A DNA stretch of 64,000 nt from Victivallaceae bacterium. Lineage in GTDB: Bacteria > Verrucomicrobiota > Lentisphaeria > Victivallales > Victivallaceae. The DNA lies in NCBI GenBank assembly GCA_016292515.1, contig JAEDIJ010000004.1, positions 37,030 to 101,029 of the forward strand, written 5' to 3'. Position numbers and translations under genes: made by a program. Under the pieces are notes generated by a model, which was not told the DNA's origin, made no database searches, and worked only from the letters and a program-made list of their open reading frames with translations. Below are positions 46,728 to 54,650 of the stretch, piece after piece. Position 1 is the first letter of the stretch. Every line of letters begins with the position of its first letter.

Positions 46728-46960
46728 CGGCGTGGGGAGTATCGCATACGGGGCAGTCGGGCGGGCGGAGCGTAAAGCGGAGCATTAGCCCGCGTGGGAC
46801 GCCCGTTCTCTTTACAGTAACAAACAGACGAGCCCGCGGAGATTTGCGGAGATATTCGTTGGGGGGACGAAAAAAGCGTCAGTCCCGCAAATATCTGCGG
46901 CAGGTACAGATCCCGCCTGTGGCGGGCGCCCGGGGGAGTTAAGAGGGCGCGGCGTGAGCG
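46728..46960. repeat. Family C structured repeat, copy 2
   Basis: Inverted counterpart of 32541-32783. The shared core spans about 46728-46926 and ends with a GAGGGCGC/GCGCCCTC hairpin (about 46944-46966) that takes the place of the CGAGAGGC/GCCTCTCG hairpin in copy 1: different stem bases at the same position, both paired. The outer heptamer array of copy 1 is absent here. Confidence 0.85.
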
Positions 46961-46989
46961 CCCTCTTGTTCCCATCCGGTAAAATATCT

Positions 46990-47718
46990 CTACTTCTTCC
47001 TCACCGCTTCGACGGGGGCGACTTTGCCGATGCAGTCAAGGAATCTCTGAATGGTGGATTCGGGGGCGACTTGCAGTTTCGGATCGACGCCGGGGCGGTC
47101 GAGCGTGTTGAGTTGGACGACATCGGGCGCGATGCGTTTGATGTGCCGGGCGAAACGAGCAATGGCATCGTCGGAGTCGTTGATGCCGGGGACGATAAAA
47201 AGTTCCAGCGCGACGCGGCATTTCGCCTGTTGCTTGAAATCGACGAGTGCCTCTATCGTATCCTCAAAGCGGACAGCGGGGCAGGGGCGGTTGATCGCGT
47301 CGAGTTCCTCCTGACACGAAGCGTCGAGCGAGGGGATGACAAGGTCGATATGGCGCAACTCCTCCTGCAACTTTTTGTCGCCGAGCAGAAGACCGTTGGT
47401 GAGCAAGGTCACGCGGTATTGCGGATAATGTGTTTTAAGAAAATCGACCACTTCCCCGATACGGCTGTGAAGCGTCGGCTCGCCCAAGCCGGAAAAGGTG
47501 ATCGAGTCAAGTGCGGGCGAATCTTTCAACACGGCGTCGAGTTCCGCCAGAACTTTGTCGGTCGGCACATATTCTTTGCGTTCGCAGGTCGCGTCGGTCG
47601 TCGCGCCGGCTTCGCAGTAAATGCAGTCGAGATTGCAGGTTTTCCGGGGGATCAATCCGACGCCGAGCGAAACGCCCAGACGGCGCGACTGCAAGGGTCC
47701 AAATACATAGCAAGACAT
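46990..47718 (-). CDS. Radical SAM protein (COG0731-like)
   Basis: A 242-residue 4Fe-4S radical SAM enzyme. GPLQSRRLGVSLGVGLIP at the N-terminus precedes CNLDCIYCEAG (CX3CX2C), then FSGLGEPTLH. This arrangement matches the COG0731-type oxidoreductases distantly related to wyosine synthase; substrate unknown. The third in-frame ATG (47716-47718) is preferred because AAGGAG lies 6 bp upstream and the predicted transcript starts near 47736; two earlier ATGs are 6 and 1 codons upstream. Confidence 0.85.
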   Translation of the reverse strand: MSCYVFGPLQSRRLGVSLGVGLIPRKTCNLDCIYCEAGATTDATCERKEYVPTDKVLAELDAVLKDSPALDSITFSGLGEPTLHSRIGEVVDFLKTHYPQYRVTLLTNGLLLGDKKLQEELRHIDLVIPSLDASCQEELDAINRPCPAVRFEDTIEALVDFKQQAKCRVALELFIVPGINDSDDAIARFARHIKRIAPDVVQLNTLDRPGVDPKLQVAPESTIQRFLDCIGKVAPVEAVRKK

Positions 47719-47742
47719 CATATACTCCTTTGTCATCGGCAG

Positions 47743-47771
47743 AATATACTTGACAAAGGACGGTTTTTCAA
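47743..47771 (-). promoter_or_regulatory. Promoter of the radical SAM gene
   Basis: On the minus strand, TTGAAA (47766-47771), 17 bp, TATATT (47743-47748). Confidence 0.55.
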
Positions 47772-47814
47772 GTGAAAAACGCTTTTGAAATCTCCCGGTG
47801 CGGAGCAGGGACGA

Positions 47815-48633
47815 TCATCTTTTTTTGCGGAATTCCCCCGGTGTCATACCGCACAATTCCTTGAATACCCGGCAGAAATAAAAACTCGATTCAAAGCCGA
47901 CGGCGTCGGCGACGACGGAAAGAGTCCATTCGGGATGTTCGGCAAGGAGCGATTTCGCCTTTTGGATCCGTTTTTTCATCACGATATGACTGAAGCAACT
48001 TTGATAACGCGCTTTCAGATAATGGGTCAAGGTGGATTCACTGCACGAAACGGCGCGGGCGGCATTGGCGAGCGTCAGCGTTTCGGCGAGGTGGCGGTCG
48101 ATGTACTGTTGCAGTCGGAACATCCGCAGATCGCGGGGGTAGCCGACAAGTTCCTTGGAAACGATGTATTCGAGGAGGACTTGCACCATATGTTCCAAGT
48201 TGCGCAGTTCTTCGCCGGCAAAAAGGGGCAGGTCGAAATAGGCGTCGATCTCCTCTTTTTTTCTGATACCGGGGGGTAGCTTGTCGTCCAAACGGAATTG
48301 TCCGATGACGAGAAATCCGGCGACTTCCTCCAAAAAGAGGACGGGGGCGATGATCTCGCCCAGTCCCGCGTGACAGCGGTAGGAAAGAATTTTTTTGACG
48401 GCGAGACATTCACGCTGCTTTTCCCGGTCGAGCGCGACGCAGGCGGAAACGCCGAAACGCTTTTCCTGCATCAGACGGCAAAAGGCGGAACACTCCGCAT
48501 TGCGGCCGCGTTCGATGATCTTGCCGTCGGTGCTGAAAAAGACGGCGCGCAGTTTCATCAATCCCGCGAAATCGTCGAGCAGACGGCGCACGTCCTCTTT
48601 CAAAATCAATTCGGTCTGGATGGGATTTTCCAT
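47815..48633 (-). CDS. AraC family regulator with PocR sensor domain
   Basis: A 272-residue regulator. Residues about 10-165 form a PocR-like ligand domain with the Cys-rich pattern CSAFCRLM, CVALDREKQREC and SYRCHAGLGEI. Residues about 170-272 hold two AraC HTH motifs (LTLANAARAVSCSESTLTHYL and LSVVADAVGFESSFYFCRVFK). AAGGAG lies 8 bp before ATG 48633. It is divergent from an oxidoreductase/isomerase cluster that it probably controls; a direct-repeat operator is visible between them. Confidence 0.9.
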   Translation of the reverse strand: MENPIQTELILKEDVRRLLDDFAGLMKLRAVFFSTDGKIIERGRNAECSAFCRLMQEKRFGVSACVALDREKQRECLAVKKILSYRCHAGLGEIIAPVLFLEEVAGFLVIGQFRLDDKLPPGIRKKEEIDAYFDLPLFAGEELRNLEHMVQVLLEYIVSKELVGYPRDLRMFRLQQYIDRHLAETLTLANAARAVSCSESTLTHYLKARYQSCFSHIVMKKRIQKAKSLLAEHPEWTLSVVADAVGFESSFYFCRVFKELCGMTPGEFRKKR

Positions 48634-48655
48634 TGAAAAAACTCCTTTTGTAGAT

Positions 48656-48684
48656 AATATAGCATCTTTTGCCAAATAATGCAA
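48656..48684 (-). promoter_or_regulatory. Promoter of the araC-type gene
   Basis: On the minus strand, TTGCAT (48679-48684), 17 bp, TATATT (48656-48661). The upstream half overlaps the first operator repeat, which fits autoregulation. Confidence 0.5.
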
Positions 48685-48703
48685 TGATCTGCCGGATAAT
48701 GGA
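48670..48703. promoter_or_regulatory. Direct-repeat operator for the AraC-type regulator
   Basis: Two 14-bp direct repeats, TGCCAAATAATGCA (48670-48683) and TGCCGGATAATGGA (48690-48703), are 20 bp apart, the two-helical-turn spacing usual for AraC proteins. The first overlaps the regulator's own promoter. The second ends about 22 bp before a TATAGT -10 (48726-48731) for the forward cluster, which lacks a good -35. Confidence 0.55.
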
Positions 48704-48779
48704 TTTTTTTATGTCGATTTTGTGATATAGTATATCAGGAAAACAGGGGAAATCCCCTCATCAAAACAAGGAGAGAAAA

Positions 48780-49829
48780 ATGAAAGAAGTGCGCATCGGA
48801 TTGATCGGGCTGGGCTTTATGGGCACGACCCACTTCGGCATCTACCGGAATCTGCCGCAGGCGAAAGTCGTCGCCATCGCGGATGTCGACGCCGCAAAGT
48901 GTGCGGGCGATATTTCCAAGGTGATCGGCAACATCGGCGGCGGCGACAATTCCAAGCCGCTGGATCTGTCGGGGATCAGAACTTTCTCCGACGCGATGGA
49001 AATGATCGCCGCTTCCGATATCGATATCATCGATATCTGCGTGCCGACGCCGCTTCACTTGCAGTATATGCTCGCCGCGCTGAAAGCGGGAAAGAACGTT
49101 TTCTGCGAAAAGCCGGTCTGCCGCAACCGCGAAGAACTGGCGCAACTCGCCGCAGCCGTCAAGGAGGCGAAAGGATTTTTCAACGTCGGGATGTGCATCC
49201 GCGCGTGGCCCGAATACGCTCACGCCCGCGAATGCGTCGTGACGAAAAAGTACGGGGAAGTGCGGCACGCGCTTTTCCGCCGGCTTTCCCCCTCGGTCGC
49301 GGGGAATGCGTGGGAAAACTGGTATATGGGGGAAAATCGTTCCGGCGGCGCGATCCTCGATCTGCACTTGCACGACACCGACGCCGTCTGCCACTTTTTC
49401 GGCAAGCCTGACCGCGTCGTCAGCCGCGGCGCGCGCGGCATCGTCAGCGACAACGGCATCGACCACGTCGTGACGACCTACATCTATGACAAAATGCCGA
49501 ATCTCCTCGTCACCGCCGAGGGCGGCTGGGGCGCCGCCAAGAGCGTGCCCTTTGAGATGAGCTTTGAGATCACCTGCGAAAAGGCGACGCTGAAACTCGA
49601 CGCCAACGGTTACAATATCTACTTCAACGATCACGTCGAAACGCCGGAACTTGCCGTCGGAAATCTCCCGACCGGATGGCATCAGGAACTGGATTACTTC
49701 ACCCGTTGCGTTGCCGAGGGCAAAACGCCCGACAAGTATCAGACATTTGAGAGCATCGCCGCGGCTTTTCGCACGGTGATGACGGAAATGGATGCGGTAA
49801 ACAGCGGCAATGTGGAGGAGGTGCGTTAA
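48780..49829 (+). CDS. Gfo/Idh/MocA family oxidoreductase
   Basis: NAD(P)-dependent sugar or inositol-type dehydrogenase. RIGLIGLGFMGTTH is at residues 5-18, the EKPVCRN motif near residue 102 and the DLHLHDTD metal/active-site region near 194. 349 residues. AAGGAGAG lies upstream of the ATG. First gene of the AraC-controlled cluster; two TIM-barrel isomerase genes follow with 1-bp spacing and a 4-bp overlap. Confidence 0.9.
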   Translation: MKEVRIGLIGLGFMGTTHFGIYRNLPQAKVVAIADVDAAKCAGDISKVIGNIGGGDNSKPLDLSGIRTFSDAMEMIAASDIDIIDICVPTPLHLQYMLAALKAGKNVFCEKPVCRNREELAQLAAAVKEAKGFFNVGMCIRAWPEYAHARECVVTKKYGEVRHALFRRLSPSVAGNAWENWYMGENRSGGAILDLHLHDTDAVCHFFGKPDRVVSRGARGIVSDNGIDHVVTTYIYDKMPNLLVTAEGGWGAAKSVPFEMSFEITCEKATLKLDANGYNIYFNDHVETPELAVGNLPTGWHQELDYFTRCVAEGKTPDKYQTFESIAAAFRTVMTEMDAVNSGNVEEVR

Positions 49830-49830
49830 G

Positions 49831-50688
49831 ATGTACAAGGCATTGAATTATTGGGTCTACGGCGGCTTTTCCGGAGAAAAAACGCCCTATGAATTCATCG
49901 ATTATGCGGTGGAGAAAAAACTTCCCGGCATCGAATTGACCGTTGGCGATGCGCTTTCCCCCGATATCACGGAAGCGGAATGTAAAAAGATCGCCGCCTA
50001 CGCGGCGGAGAAAAAAGTCGGTTTGCGCACCATCGCGACCGGTTTCTACGGCGGCTGTTCGCTCGGCGCCGCCGACGAGGAGGAGCGTCAGAAAGCAATC
50101 GCTTTTTCCAAAAAGTATTTGCAGATCGGCGCGTGGCTCGGCGTTGAAGCGGTCTTGATCGTCCCCGGTTCGACCCGGGTGGCGTGGGATCCGTCGCGCC
50201 CGATCGTCCCTTACAAGACGGTTTGGGAAAATTCGCAGAAATCGATCCGGGAACTGCTTGAAGTCGCCCATCGTCTTCACGTCGATATCGCGCTTGAAAA
50301 CGTCTGGACGCGCTTCCTCATTTCCCCGATGGAGTGGAAACTTTACCTCGACAGTTTCAACGATGACGCGGTCGGCATCTACTTCGACGCGGGCAACTGC
50401 TGTTTGAACGGACGCCCCGAAGATTACGTCGAAATTCTCGGCAAAAAGATCAAGGCGGTTCACCTCAAAAACTTTACGGAGAGCGACTGCGCCGGCGGTC
50501 TTCACGGCTTCGGCGACGATCTGCTCAAAGGTGAGGTCAATTTCACTTCGCTTTTTGCCGAACTTGAAAAAATCGGTTATCAGGGACCGCTGACGGTCGA
50601 GATGATCCCCTTCTGCCGGTTGCCCGATCTGGTGCTGCCCGATCAGGCGCTCGCCGACGCGACCGTGGAGAAATTGCTTTCGTTATGA
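49831..50688 (+). CDS. Sugar phosphate isomerase/epimerase (AP_endonuc_2 TIM barrel)
   Basis: Xylose-isomerase-like TIM barrel of 285 residues. PGIELTVGD near residue 30, VLIVPGSTR near 108, IALENVWTRF near 152, GIYFDAGNC near 182 and TVEMIPF near 255 place the metal ligands Glu, Asp/His and Glu as in this superfamily. It starts 1 bp after the oxidoreductase stop, with GGAGG upstream. Together with the dehydrogenase it likely interconverts a keto-sugar or inositol derivative. Exact substrate unknown. Confidence 0.86.
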   Translation: MYKALNYWVYGGFSGEKTPYEFIDYAVEKKLPGIELTVGDALSPDITEAECKKIAAYAAEKKVGLRTIATGFYGGCSLGAADEEERQKAIAFSKKYLQIGAWLGVEAVLIVPGSTRVAWDPSRPIVPYKTVWENSQKSIRELLEVAHRLHVDIALENVWTRFLISPMEWKLYLDSFNDDAVGIYFDAGNCCLNGRPEDYVEILGKKIKAVHLKNFTESDCAGGLHGFGDDLLKGEVNFTSLFAELEKIGYQGPLTVEMIPFCRLPDLVLPDQALADATVEKLLSL

Positions 50689-51479
50689 ATATCTGCATGA
50701 TGTCGTTGATGCTTGCGGATCAGCCGATCCACGAGATACTTGCCATCGCATCCGCTTGCGGAATGGGCGCGATCGACTGGATCGGTCTCCACGGCACAAC
50801 GGCAAAGGCGTTAAAAGTTGCGAGCGACGATGCGGGGGTCCCCGTCGCCGCTCACACCCTTTTTCGCTCCGATGGTCTTTACGGCGATCCGGAGGATATG
50901 GATACTTTTCGCGCCGCGCTGGATGCCGCGTGCGAAATGGAAGCACCCGTCCTTATGGTGCCGCCTTTCGCCACGCGCAACCAGATATCTCCCGAAAATG
51001 ACCGGCAACGTTACATCGATTTTTACGGCAAAGCGATGGAACTTGCGAAAAACACCTCTGTGCAGGTGACGATGGAAAGCACCGGATTTCTTAACAGCCC
51101 GATCACTTCGGCGGCGGAGTGTCTGGAAGTTCTCCGCGCCGTGCCCGGTTTGAAACTCACCTTTGACTTCGGCAACGCGGCGACCGTCGAAGATCCGATC
51201 CAGTCCTTTCTGCAATTGCGGCCCTACATTGTTCATTGGCATCTGAAAGACTGGTATATTTCCGATCTGCCGTTTGAAAACAGCGACCGCAAGCGTTGCG
51301 GCGGTTACTTCGCCGACGCGATGATCGGCGACGGCGATATGCCCATTTCGCGTTTCTGGTCGATCTTGACTCCGGAGGAGAAAAACCTGTGGGTCAATCC
51401 GGAAACGCGCGACTACACAGGCAAAATGTCGCCGTTGGAGGCATTTCAGGAGATCTGCCGCCGCCTCCGCGCGATGTAA
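50685..51479 (+). CDS. Sugar phosphate isomerase/epimerase, second copy
   Basis: A 264-residue xylose-isomerase-like TIM barrel, distinct from the preceding one. VTMESTGFLNSP near residue 127, KLTFDFGNAAT near 157, VHWHLKDWY near 186 and MIGDGDMPISRFW near 215 carry the metal-binding set. ATGA overlap of 4 bp with the upstream gene means translational coupling. The two isomerases may act on consecutive intermediates. It ends the cluster; repeats follow. Confidence 0.85.
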   Translation: MNICMMSLMLADQPIHEILAIASACGMGAIDWIGLHGTTAKALKVASDDAGVPVAAHTLFRSDGLYGDPEDMDTFRAALDAACEMEAPVLMVPPFATRNQISPENDRQRYIDFYGKAMELAKNTSVQVTMESTGFLNSPITSAAECLEVLRAVPGLKLTFDFGNAATVEDPIQSFLQLRPYIVHWHLKDWYISDLPFENSDRKRCGGYFADAMIGDGDMPISRFWSILTPEEKNLWVNPETRDYTGKMSPLEAFQEICRRLRAM

Positions 51480-51519
51480 ACATTTTTTCTTTTTTCACTT
51501 TGACGCAACAAGAGCAAGA

Positions 51520-51775
51520 GAAGTGCTCACGCTACGCCCTCTTAACTCCCCGCCCGATTGCCCGATGTGCGCCACATCTACTTCTGATGTTTGCCTCGCG
51601 GATACTGCCGCGAAATAAAGGTAAAAACGGACGATAACGGACTTCAACGGACAGTAACGGACAATCAGCGTGATGGGGAAATGACAAAATCACGCAATGA
51701 TGATGCGTCCGTTTTGTCCGTTAATGTCGGTTTGGTCCGTAAAAGTCCGTTGAGGATGACAACGCTGTTGCACTG
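51520..51775. repeat. Family B repeat, copy 2, preceded by a family C fragment
   Basis: 51520-51560 resembles part of the family C edge (CCCTCTTAACTCCC and GCCCGATTGCCCGATG), with most of the core deleted. 51625-51775 is family B: CGGAC at 51628, 51638, 51648 and 51658 (exact 10-bp period), a hairpin GCGTGAT/ATCACGC (51668-51674 with 51689-51695), then inverted GTCCG or GTCGG at 51707, 51716, 51726, 51735 and 51745. The 51480-51853 gap holds no other supported feature. Confidence 0.88.
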
Positions 51776-51853
51776 CTGCGCCGTGAACAGCCATTTCTTC
51801 CCTGTCCGTTTCTGGCAATTGTCGCCGAAAATCGGATTTTTTGCCGAAAACAT

Positions 51854-51882
51854 TTGACAAAGCGGGAAAACGCTTTTACATT
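51854..51882 (+). promoter_or_regulatory. Promoter with internal palindrome for the iclR-type operon
   Basis: TTGACA at 51854-51859, 17 bp, TACATT at 51877-51882. The spacer contains a perfect inverted repeat, AAAGCG at 51859-51864 and CGCTTT at 51871-51876, well placed for a repressor. Confidence 0.6.
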
Positions 51883-51901
51883 ATTGCGTATAGTGATATT
51901 A

Positions 51902-51920
51902 AATTTCATATTGTGAAATT
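51902..51920. promoter_or_regulatory. Palindromic operator candidate before the IclR-type gene
   Basis: AATTTCA (51902-51908), 5 bp, TGAAATT (51914-51920), ending directly at the ATG. A TTTCA-N5-TGAAA palindrome resembles sites described for IclR-family regulators, so autorepression is plausible. There is no separate Shine-Dalgarno sequence before the ATG. Confidence 0.5.
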
Positions 51921-52664
51921 ATGATCAAAGTTATCGACAAAACCTTGATGGTGCTGGAAACGATCGTTTCCGCATCGCCGTGCGCGGTAACGCCGAAAAA
52001 ACTTGCTCAAACGCTTGATTTGACGGTATCGACGGTATCTCATATTCTGAAAATGCTGTTGGAGTCGGGATATATCTTGCAGGTTTCACGGCAGGAGGGA
52101 TATGTCGCCGGACCGAAACTTGCGGTTTTGGGCAATATCGCCGATTTCGAGGGCAAACTTCTGGCGGCGGCGAAACCGCTTGTCGATCATATCGCGGAAA
52201 ACATTCAGGATACCGTGCTGATCTCGCGCGTCTACGGCGATTTGCGTTATGTGCTTTACCTCAAAAACGGCAATCCGGCGAGGGAAATAAGAGTACAGCG
52301 CGCGGGGACGCGCGACCTCTTCTGGACTGCGACCGGGCTTACGGAAATGGCATATCGTTCCTGGCAGGAAGTTCTTGCATTGCATCGCGCTTACTCCGCC
52401 AAAGAATGTCTTCCGGATGCGGCAGATGAGGAAGCGTTGCAAAAACTTCTCTCCAAGATCCGCAAGGAGGGGTTTTATACGACGCGCAAACGCGATATGG
52501 GGATTTTTGCCGTTCCGGTCTTGGTCGACGGCAAATTCGTCGCGGCGCTGGGGTGCAACATCCCCGCGACCCGCTACACGGCGCAACACATCAAAAAGGT
52601 ATTGAAAATCCTGATCGGGGCGGCGGCGGAATTGTCCTCCGCGTTGAGCACCTGCGAGATATAA
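51921..52664 (+). CDS. IclR family transcriptional regulator
   Basis: A 247-residue regulator. Winged HTH at residues about 3-65 (VTPKKLAQTLDLTVSTVSHILKML), then the IclR effector domain with VLISRVYGDLRYVLY and a C-terminal GCNIPATRYTAQHI. It heads the polysaccharide-use operon (12 bp before the dehydratase gene) and probably senses a breakdown product such as a sugar acid. Start ATG follows the palindrome directly. Confidence 0.9.
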   Translation: MIKVIDKTLMVLETIVSASPCAVTPKKLAQTLDLTVSTVSHILKMLLESGYILQVSRQEGYVAGPKLAVLGNIADFEGKLLAAAKPLVDHIAENIQDTVLISRVYGDLRYVLYLKNGNPAREIRVQRAGTRDLFWTATGLTEMAYRSWQEVLALHRAYSAKECLPDAADEEALQKLLSKIRKEGFYTTRKRDMGIFAVPVLVDGKFVAALGCNIPATRYTAQHIKKVLKILIGAAAELSSALSTCEI

Positions 52665-52676
52665 AAAGAGGTTAAA

Positions 52677-53858
52677 ATGAAAATCACCGACGTCAAAACT
52701 TTTGTCTGCAACGCATTCCGCACCAATTTCGTTTTCGTAAAGGTGGAAACGGATTCGGGCCTTCACGGCTGGGGCGAAGCGACTTTGGAGTACAAGGAAT
52801 CGACCGTTGTCGCCGCGATCGGCGACCTGAAAGATTGGCTGATCGGCAAAGATCCGCACAATATCGAACTTTTCCGGCACGACTGTTACCGCGACGCCTA
52901 CTGGCGCGGCGGCCCCGTGTTGATGAGCGCGCTTGCCGGCGTTGAAACGGCGCTTTGGGACATCAAGGGCAAAGATTTGAATGTCCCCGTCTATCAGCTT
53001 CTCGGCGGCAAGGTGCGCGACGAAGTGCCGATCTACGTCAACGGCTGGTTTGCCCCCGCCAAAACGCCGGATGAATTTGCCGCCAAGGCGCAGGAGGTGC
53101 GCAAGCACAAGTTTCTCGGCTGCAAGTGGGATCCTTTCGGCAAGGCGTGGCAGCAGATCGGCAAAAAGGAATTGCGCCAGGCGATGGAAAATATCGCCAA
53201 GGTCTCGGAAACGGTCGGCGACGATGTGCAACTTCTGATCGAGGGACACGGACGCTTCGACATCCCGACCGCGGTCAAGATCGGGCGGATGCTGGAAGAT
53301 TTCGACATTTTCTGGTTCGAGGAGCCGATCCCGCCGGACGACAAGGAGGGAATGCGCGAAGTCAAGGAGCGCGTGCGCGTTTCGATCGCGGCGGGCGAAA
53401 GACTTTACAACCGCTACGAGTACCGGCAGTTTTTCGATCTCAACTGTGCCGATTACATTCAGCCGGACATTTCGCACGCGGGCGGCATTATGGAAATGCG
53501 GATGCTCGGCGCCGAAGCCGAATGCCGTCACATCGGTTTCTGTCCGCACAATCCGTCGGGGCCGGTCGCCAATGCGGCGACGTTGCAGCTCGCGGCGTGC
53601 GTGCCGAATTTCGTGATGCTCGAAATGATGATGAGCGACGTGCCGTGGCGGAAAGAGATCTGCGATGAAAAACTTGTCGTCCGCAACGGCAAAATGGTCA
53701 TTCCGGATCGTCCCGGCATCGGCATCGACTTGAATGAAAAGGAGCTGCTGAAACACCCCTACATCCGCACGAATCTGCGCCATTACCGGGGCGATCTCAC
53801 CAATATCCGTCCGCCGGATGCGGAATTTTACTATCAGATCATCCACGATGAAAAATAG
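52677..53858 (+). CDS. Enolase-superfamily sugar-acid dehydratase (galactonate-dehydratase-like)
   Basis: Mandelate racemase subgroup, 393 residues. Metal ligands appear in IEGHGRF (near residue 180, Glu where DgoD has Asp), FEEPIPP (near 207) and AAGERLYNR (near 235); CPHNPSGP (near 286) provides the catalytic His. The overall pattern is closest to D-galactonate dehydratase. With GH16 and a mutarotase in the operon, acting on a galactose- or anhydrogalactose-derived acid is possible but unproven. GAGG lies upstream; the SDR gene follows after 9 bp. Confidence 0.85.
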   Translation: MKITDVKTFVCNAFRTNFVFVKVETDSGLHGWGEATLEYKESTVVAAIGDLKDWLIGKDPHNIELFRHDCYRDAYWRGGPVLMSALAGVETALWDIKGKDLNVPVYQLLGGKVRDEVPIYVNGWFAPAKTPDEFAAKAQEVRKHKFLGCKWDPFGKAWQQIGKKELRQAMENIAKVSETVGDDVQLLIEGHGRFDIPTAVKIGRMLEDFDIFWFEEPIPPDDKEGMREVKERVRVSIAAGERLYNRYEYRQFFDLNCADYIQPDISHAGGIMEMRMLGAEAECRHIGFCPHNPSGPVANAATLQLAACVPNFVMLEMMMSDVPWRKEICDEKLVVRNGKMVIPDRPGIGIDLNEKELLKHPYIRTNLRHYRGDLTNIRPPDAEFYYQIIHDEK

Positions 53859-53867
53859 GAGGTAGAT

Positions 53868-54650
53868 ATGGGAATGTTTGAGGGAAAAATCGTCCTTGTC
53901 ACGGGCGGAAACCGCAATACGGGACTTCACATCGTCAAAAAGTTTGCCGACGAGGGCGCGCGCGTCTTTATGTGCGGTTCCACGGCGGAATCGACGCAAA
54001 AAGGCGCGGCGATTTTGACTTCGTGGGGCGTGAAAAACTTTTCCGCGATCCCCTGCAATGTCTCCAAAATCGACGAGGTGAAACATCTCTTTGACGTGAT
54101 CGAAAAAGAGGCGGGACGACTGGATATTCTCGTCAACAACGCGGCGCATCAGGGGATCGGCAAGCCTTTCGTCGAAATGGAGCCGGATTATCTGATGGAA
54201 GTTCTCGGCGTCAACGTGCGCGGCGGATTTCAGGTGACCCAACAGGCGGTCAACCGTTTCTTTTTGAAGCAGGAAAAGAAAGGCGTCGTCGTCTTTCTTT
54301 CCTCCAACACGGCGCAACGGGCGATCCGCAACCGGACGGCGTACTGCGCGAGCAAAGGCGCGATCAATTCGATGGTGCGCGCCCTCGCGCTCGACCTCGG
54401 TCCGCTCGGCATCCGCGTCAACGCCTGCGCGCCCGGATATATCTATACTGAAAGATGGGATGTCCTTCCCGAAGAAAAGAAAGCGCGACGCCGGCTCAAC
54501 TGCCCGCTCCGCCGTGAGGCCAAGGGCGGCGACATCGCCAACGTCATCGCCTTTCTCGCGAGCGATCTGAGTTCCAATATGACGGGTGAGATCATCACCT
54601 GCGATGCCGGATGCTCCTGTCAGCATATGCCGGTCGACGTCGATTGCTGA
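53868..54650 (+). CDS. SDR family oxidoreductase
   Basis: Classical short-chain dehydrogenase, 260 residues. TGGNRNTGLH near residue 11 (TGxxxxxG), NNAAHQG near 88, a catalytic YCASKGA near 160 (YxxxK) and the N-terminal NAD-type pattern. It probably oxidises or reduces a sugar or sugar acid beside the dehydratase. The unusual tail CSCQHMPVDVDC is encoded in the first copy of a 93-bp direct repeat, and the same 12-residue tail with one change is encoded again downstream. Confidence 0.87.
   Translation: MGMFEGKIVLVTGGNRNTGLHIVKKFADEGARVFMCGSTAESTQKGAAILTSWGVKNFSAIPCNVSKIDEVKHLFDVIEKEAGRLDILVNNAAHQGIGKPFVEMEPDYLMEVLGVNVRGGFQVTQQAVNRFFLKQEKKGVVVFLSSNTAQRAIRNRTAYCASKGAINSMVRALALDLGPLGIRVNACAPGYIYTERWDVLPEEKKARRRLNCPLRREAKGGDIANVIAFLASDLSSNMTGEIITCDAGCSCQHMPVDVDC

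Noticed and set aside
46564..46975. Short frames with SRNDDASV.SVNVG.VRKSP, also found near 51591-51857
   Set aside because: They are translations of the family B and C repeats; the similarity is due to DNA repetition, and no ribosome binding site or codon bias supports them.
52086..54626. An 846-codon minus-strand frame
   Set aside because: Antisense shadow of the IclR, dehydratase and SDR genes; rich in Arg and His as expected of such shadows.
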